A DNA stretch of 13,456 bases. Source: Sphingobacteriales bacterium (GTDB lineage Bacteria; Bacteroidota; Bacteroidia; Chitinophagales; Chitinophagaceae). Position 1 is the stretch's first letter, and each line of letters starts with the position of its first letter. Positions 13,361 to 13,456 of this stretch are shown here, one piece after another. A program made the position numbers and the translations under genes. The notes under the pieces were generated by a model. That model saw nothing but the letters and a program-made list of their open reading frames with translations, did not search any database and was not told the origin of the DNA. The stretch lies in assembly GCA_023251215.1 (NCBI GenBank), contig JAHEZF010000023.1:1-13456 (forward strand), written 5' to 3'.

Positions 13361-13456
13361 CCCTGTCCCCCTGAAGGGGGAACTTGGGTGGTACAGTTCA
13401 TTTACAAGTTGAAAAGTTTTATTAAATAAAGTCTCTGGCAATATCAGAGGCGTCAA
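13361..13456. repeat. Cut-off repeat element after rplF
   Basis: A 7-bp stem (TCCCCCT 13366-13372 with AGGGGGA 13375-13381, loop GA) begins ten bases after the rplF stop. ACAGTTCA at 13393-13400 echoes the AACAGTTC motif inside the elements at 4840-4970 and 8464-8602. A second hairpin (CTCTG 13433-13437 with CAGAG 13445-13449) follows, as in those elements. No right arm is seen because the window ends; this looks like the first two thirds of another copy. Confidence 0.55.

Overview
The window is a chromosomal segment of a Bacteroidota bacterium, most likely of the Chitinophagaceae or a close sphingobacterial relative. The evidence is: (i) a Bacteroidota-type promoter (TTG, 20 bases, TACCTTTG) in front of rpsJ; (ii) A/T-rich, Shine-Dalgarno-free leaders before almost every ribosomal protein gene; (iii) a DUF4382 lipoprotein, a family common in this phylum; (iv) short palindromic and micro-periodic repeats in most intergenic gaps, in styles I associate from memory with this phylum. 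The species assignment is inference.

Layout, all genes on the + strand. 1-921 is the 3' end of fusA (EF-G domains III-V), closed by an intrinsic terminator. 922-1306 is non-coding, with a second terminator and a possible decayed DinB-like gene on the minus strand. 1307-2104 encodes a DUF4382 lipoprotein and ends at a strong 15-bp-stem terminator. 2230-4416 encodes a secreted right-handed parallel beta-helix protein with a PA14-like C-terminus. From 4532 to 13356 runs the fused S10-spc cluster: rpsJ, rplC, rplD, rplW, rplB, rpsS, rplV, rpsC, rplP, rpmC, rpsQ, rplN, rplX, rplE, rpsN, rpsH, rplF. It continues past the window, where rplR is expected. The only canonical promoter I can find is the one before rpsJ, so the 17 ribosomal genes are probably one transcript, with a 5' leader of only about 25 bases.

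The core genes are ordinary in content and order; the unusual matter lies between them. Gaps that are often only a few bases in other bacteria are 70-270 bases here and hold different small repeat classes: paired inverted CCCCTAAAGGGG-type elements of about 120-140 bp (after rpsJ, rplW and rplV, with a cut-off relative after rplF), perfect 20- and 22-bp palindromes (after rplC and rplN), and tracts with 7-bp or 8-bp periodicity (before rplV, rplN, rpsH, rplF; after rpsC). Several run into coding sequence: the last four codons and stop of rplV lie inside a repeat arm, the rpsC stop lies inside an octamer tract, and the rplN stop overlaps a 22-bp palindrome.

The second notable feature is the insertion of two envelope genes with their own terminators between the str-type (fusA) and S10-type blocks. 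I see no defence system, CRISPR array, tRNA, rRNA or complete insertion sequence.
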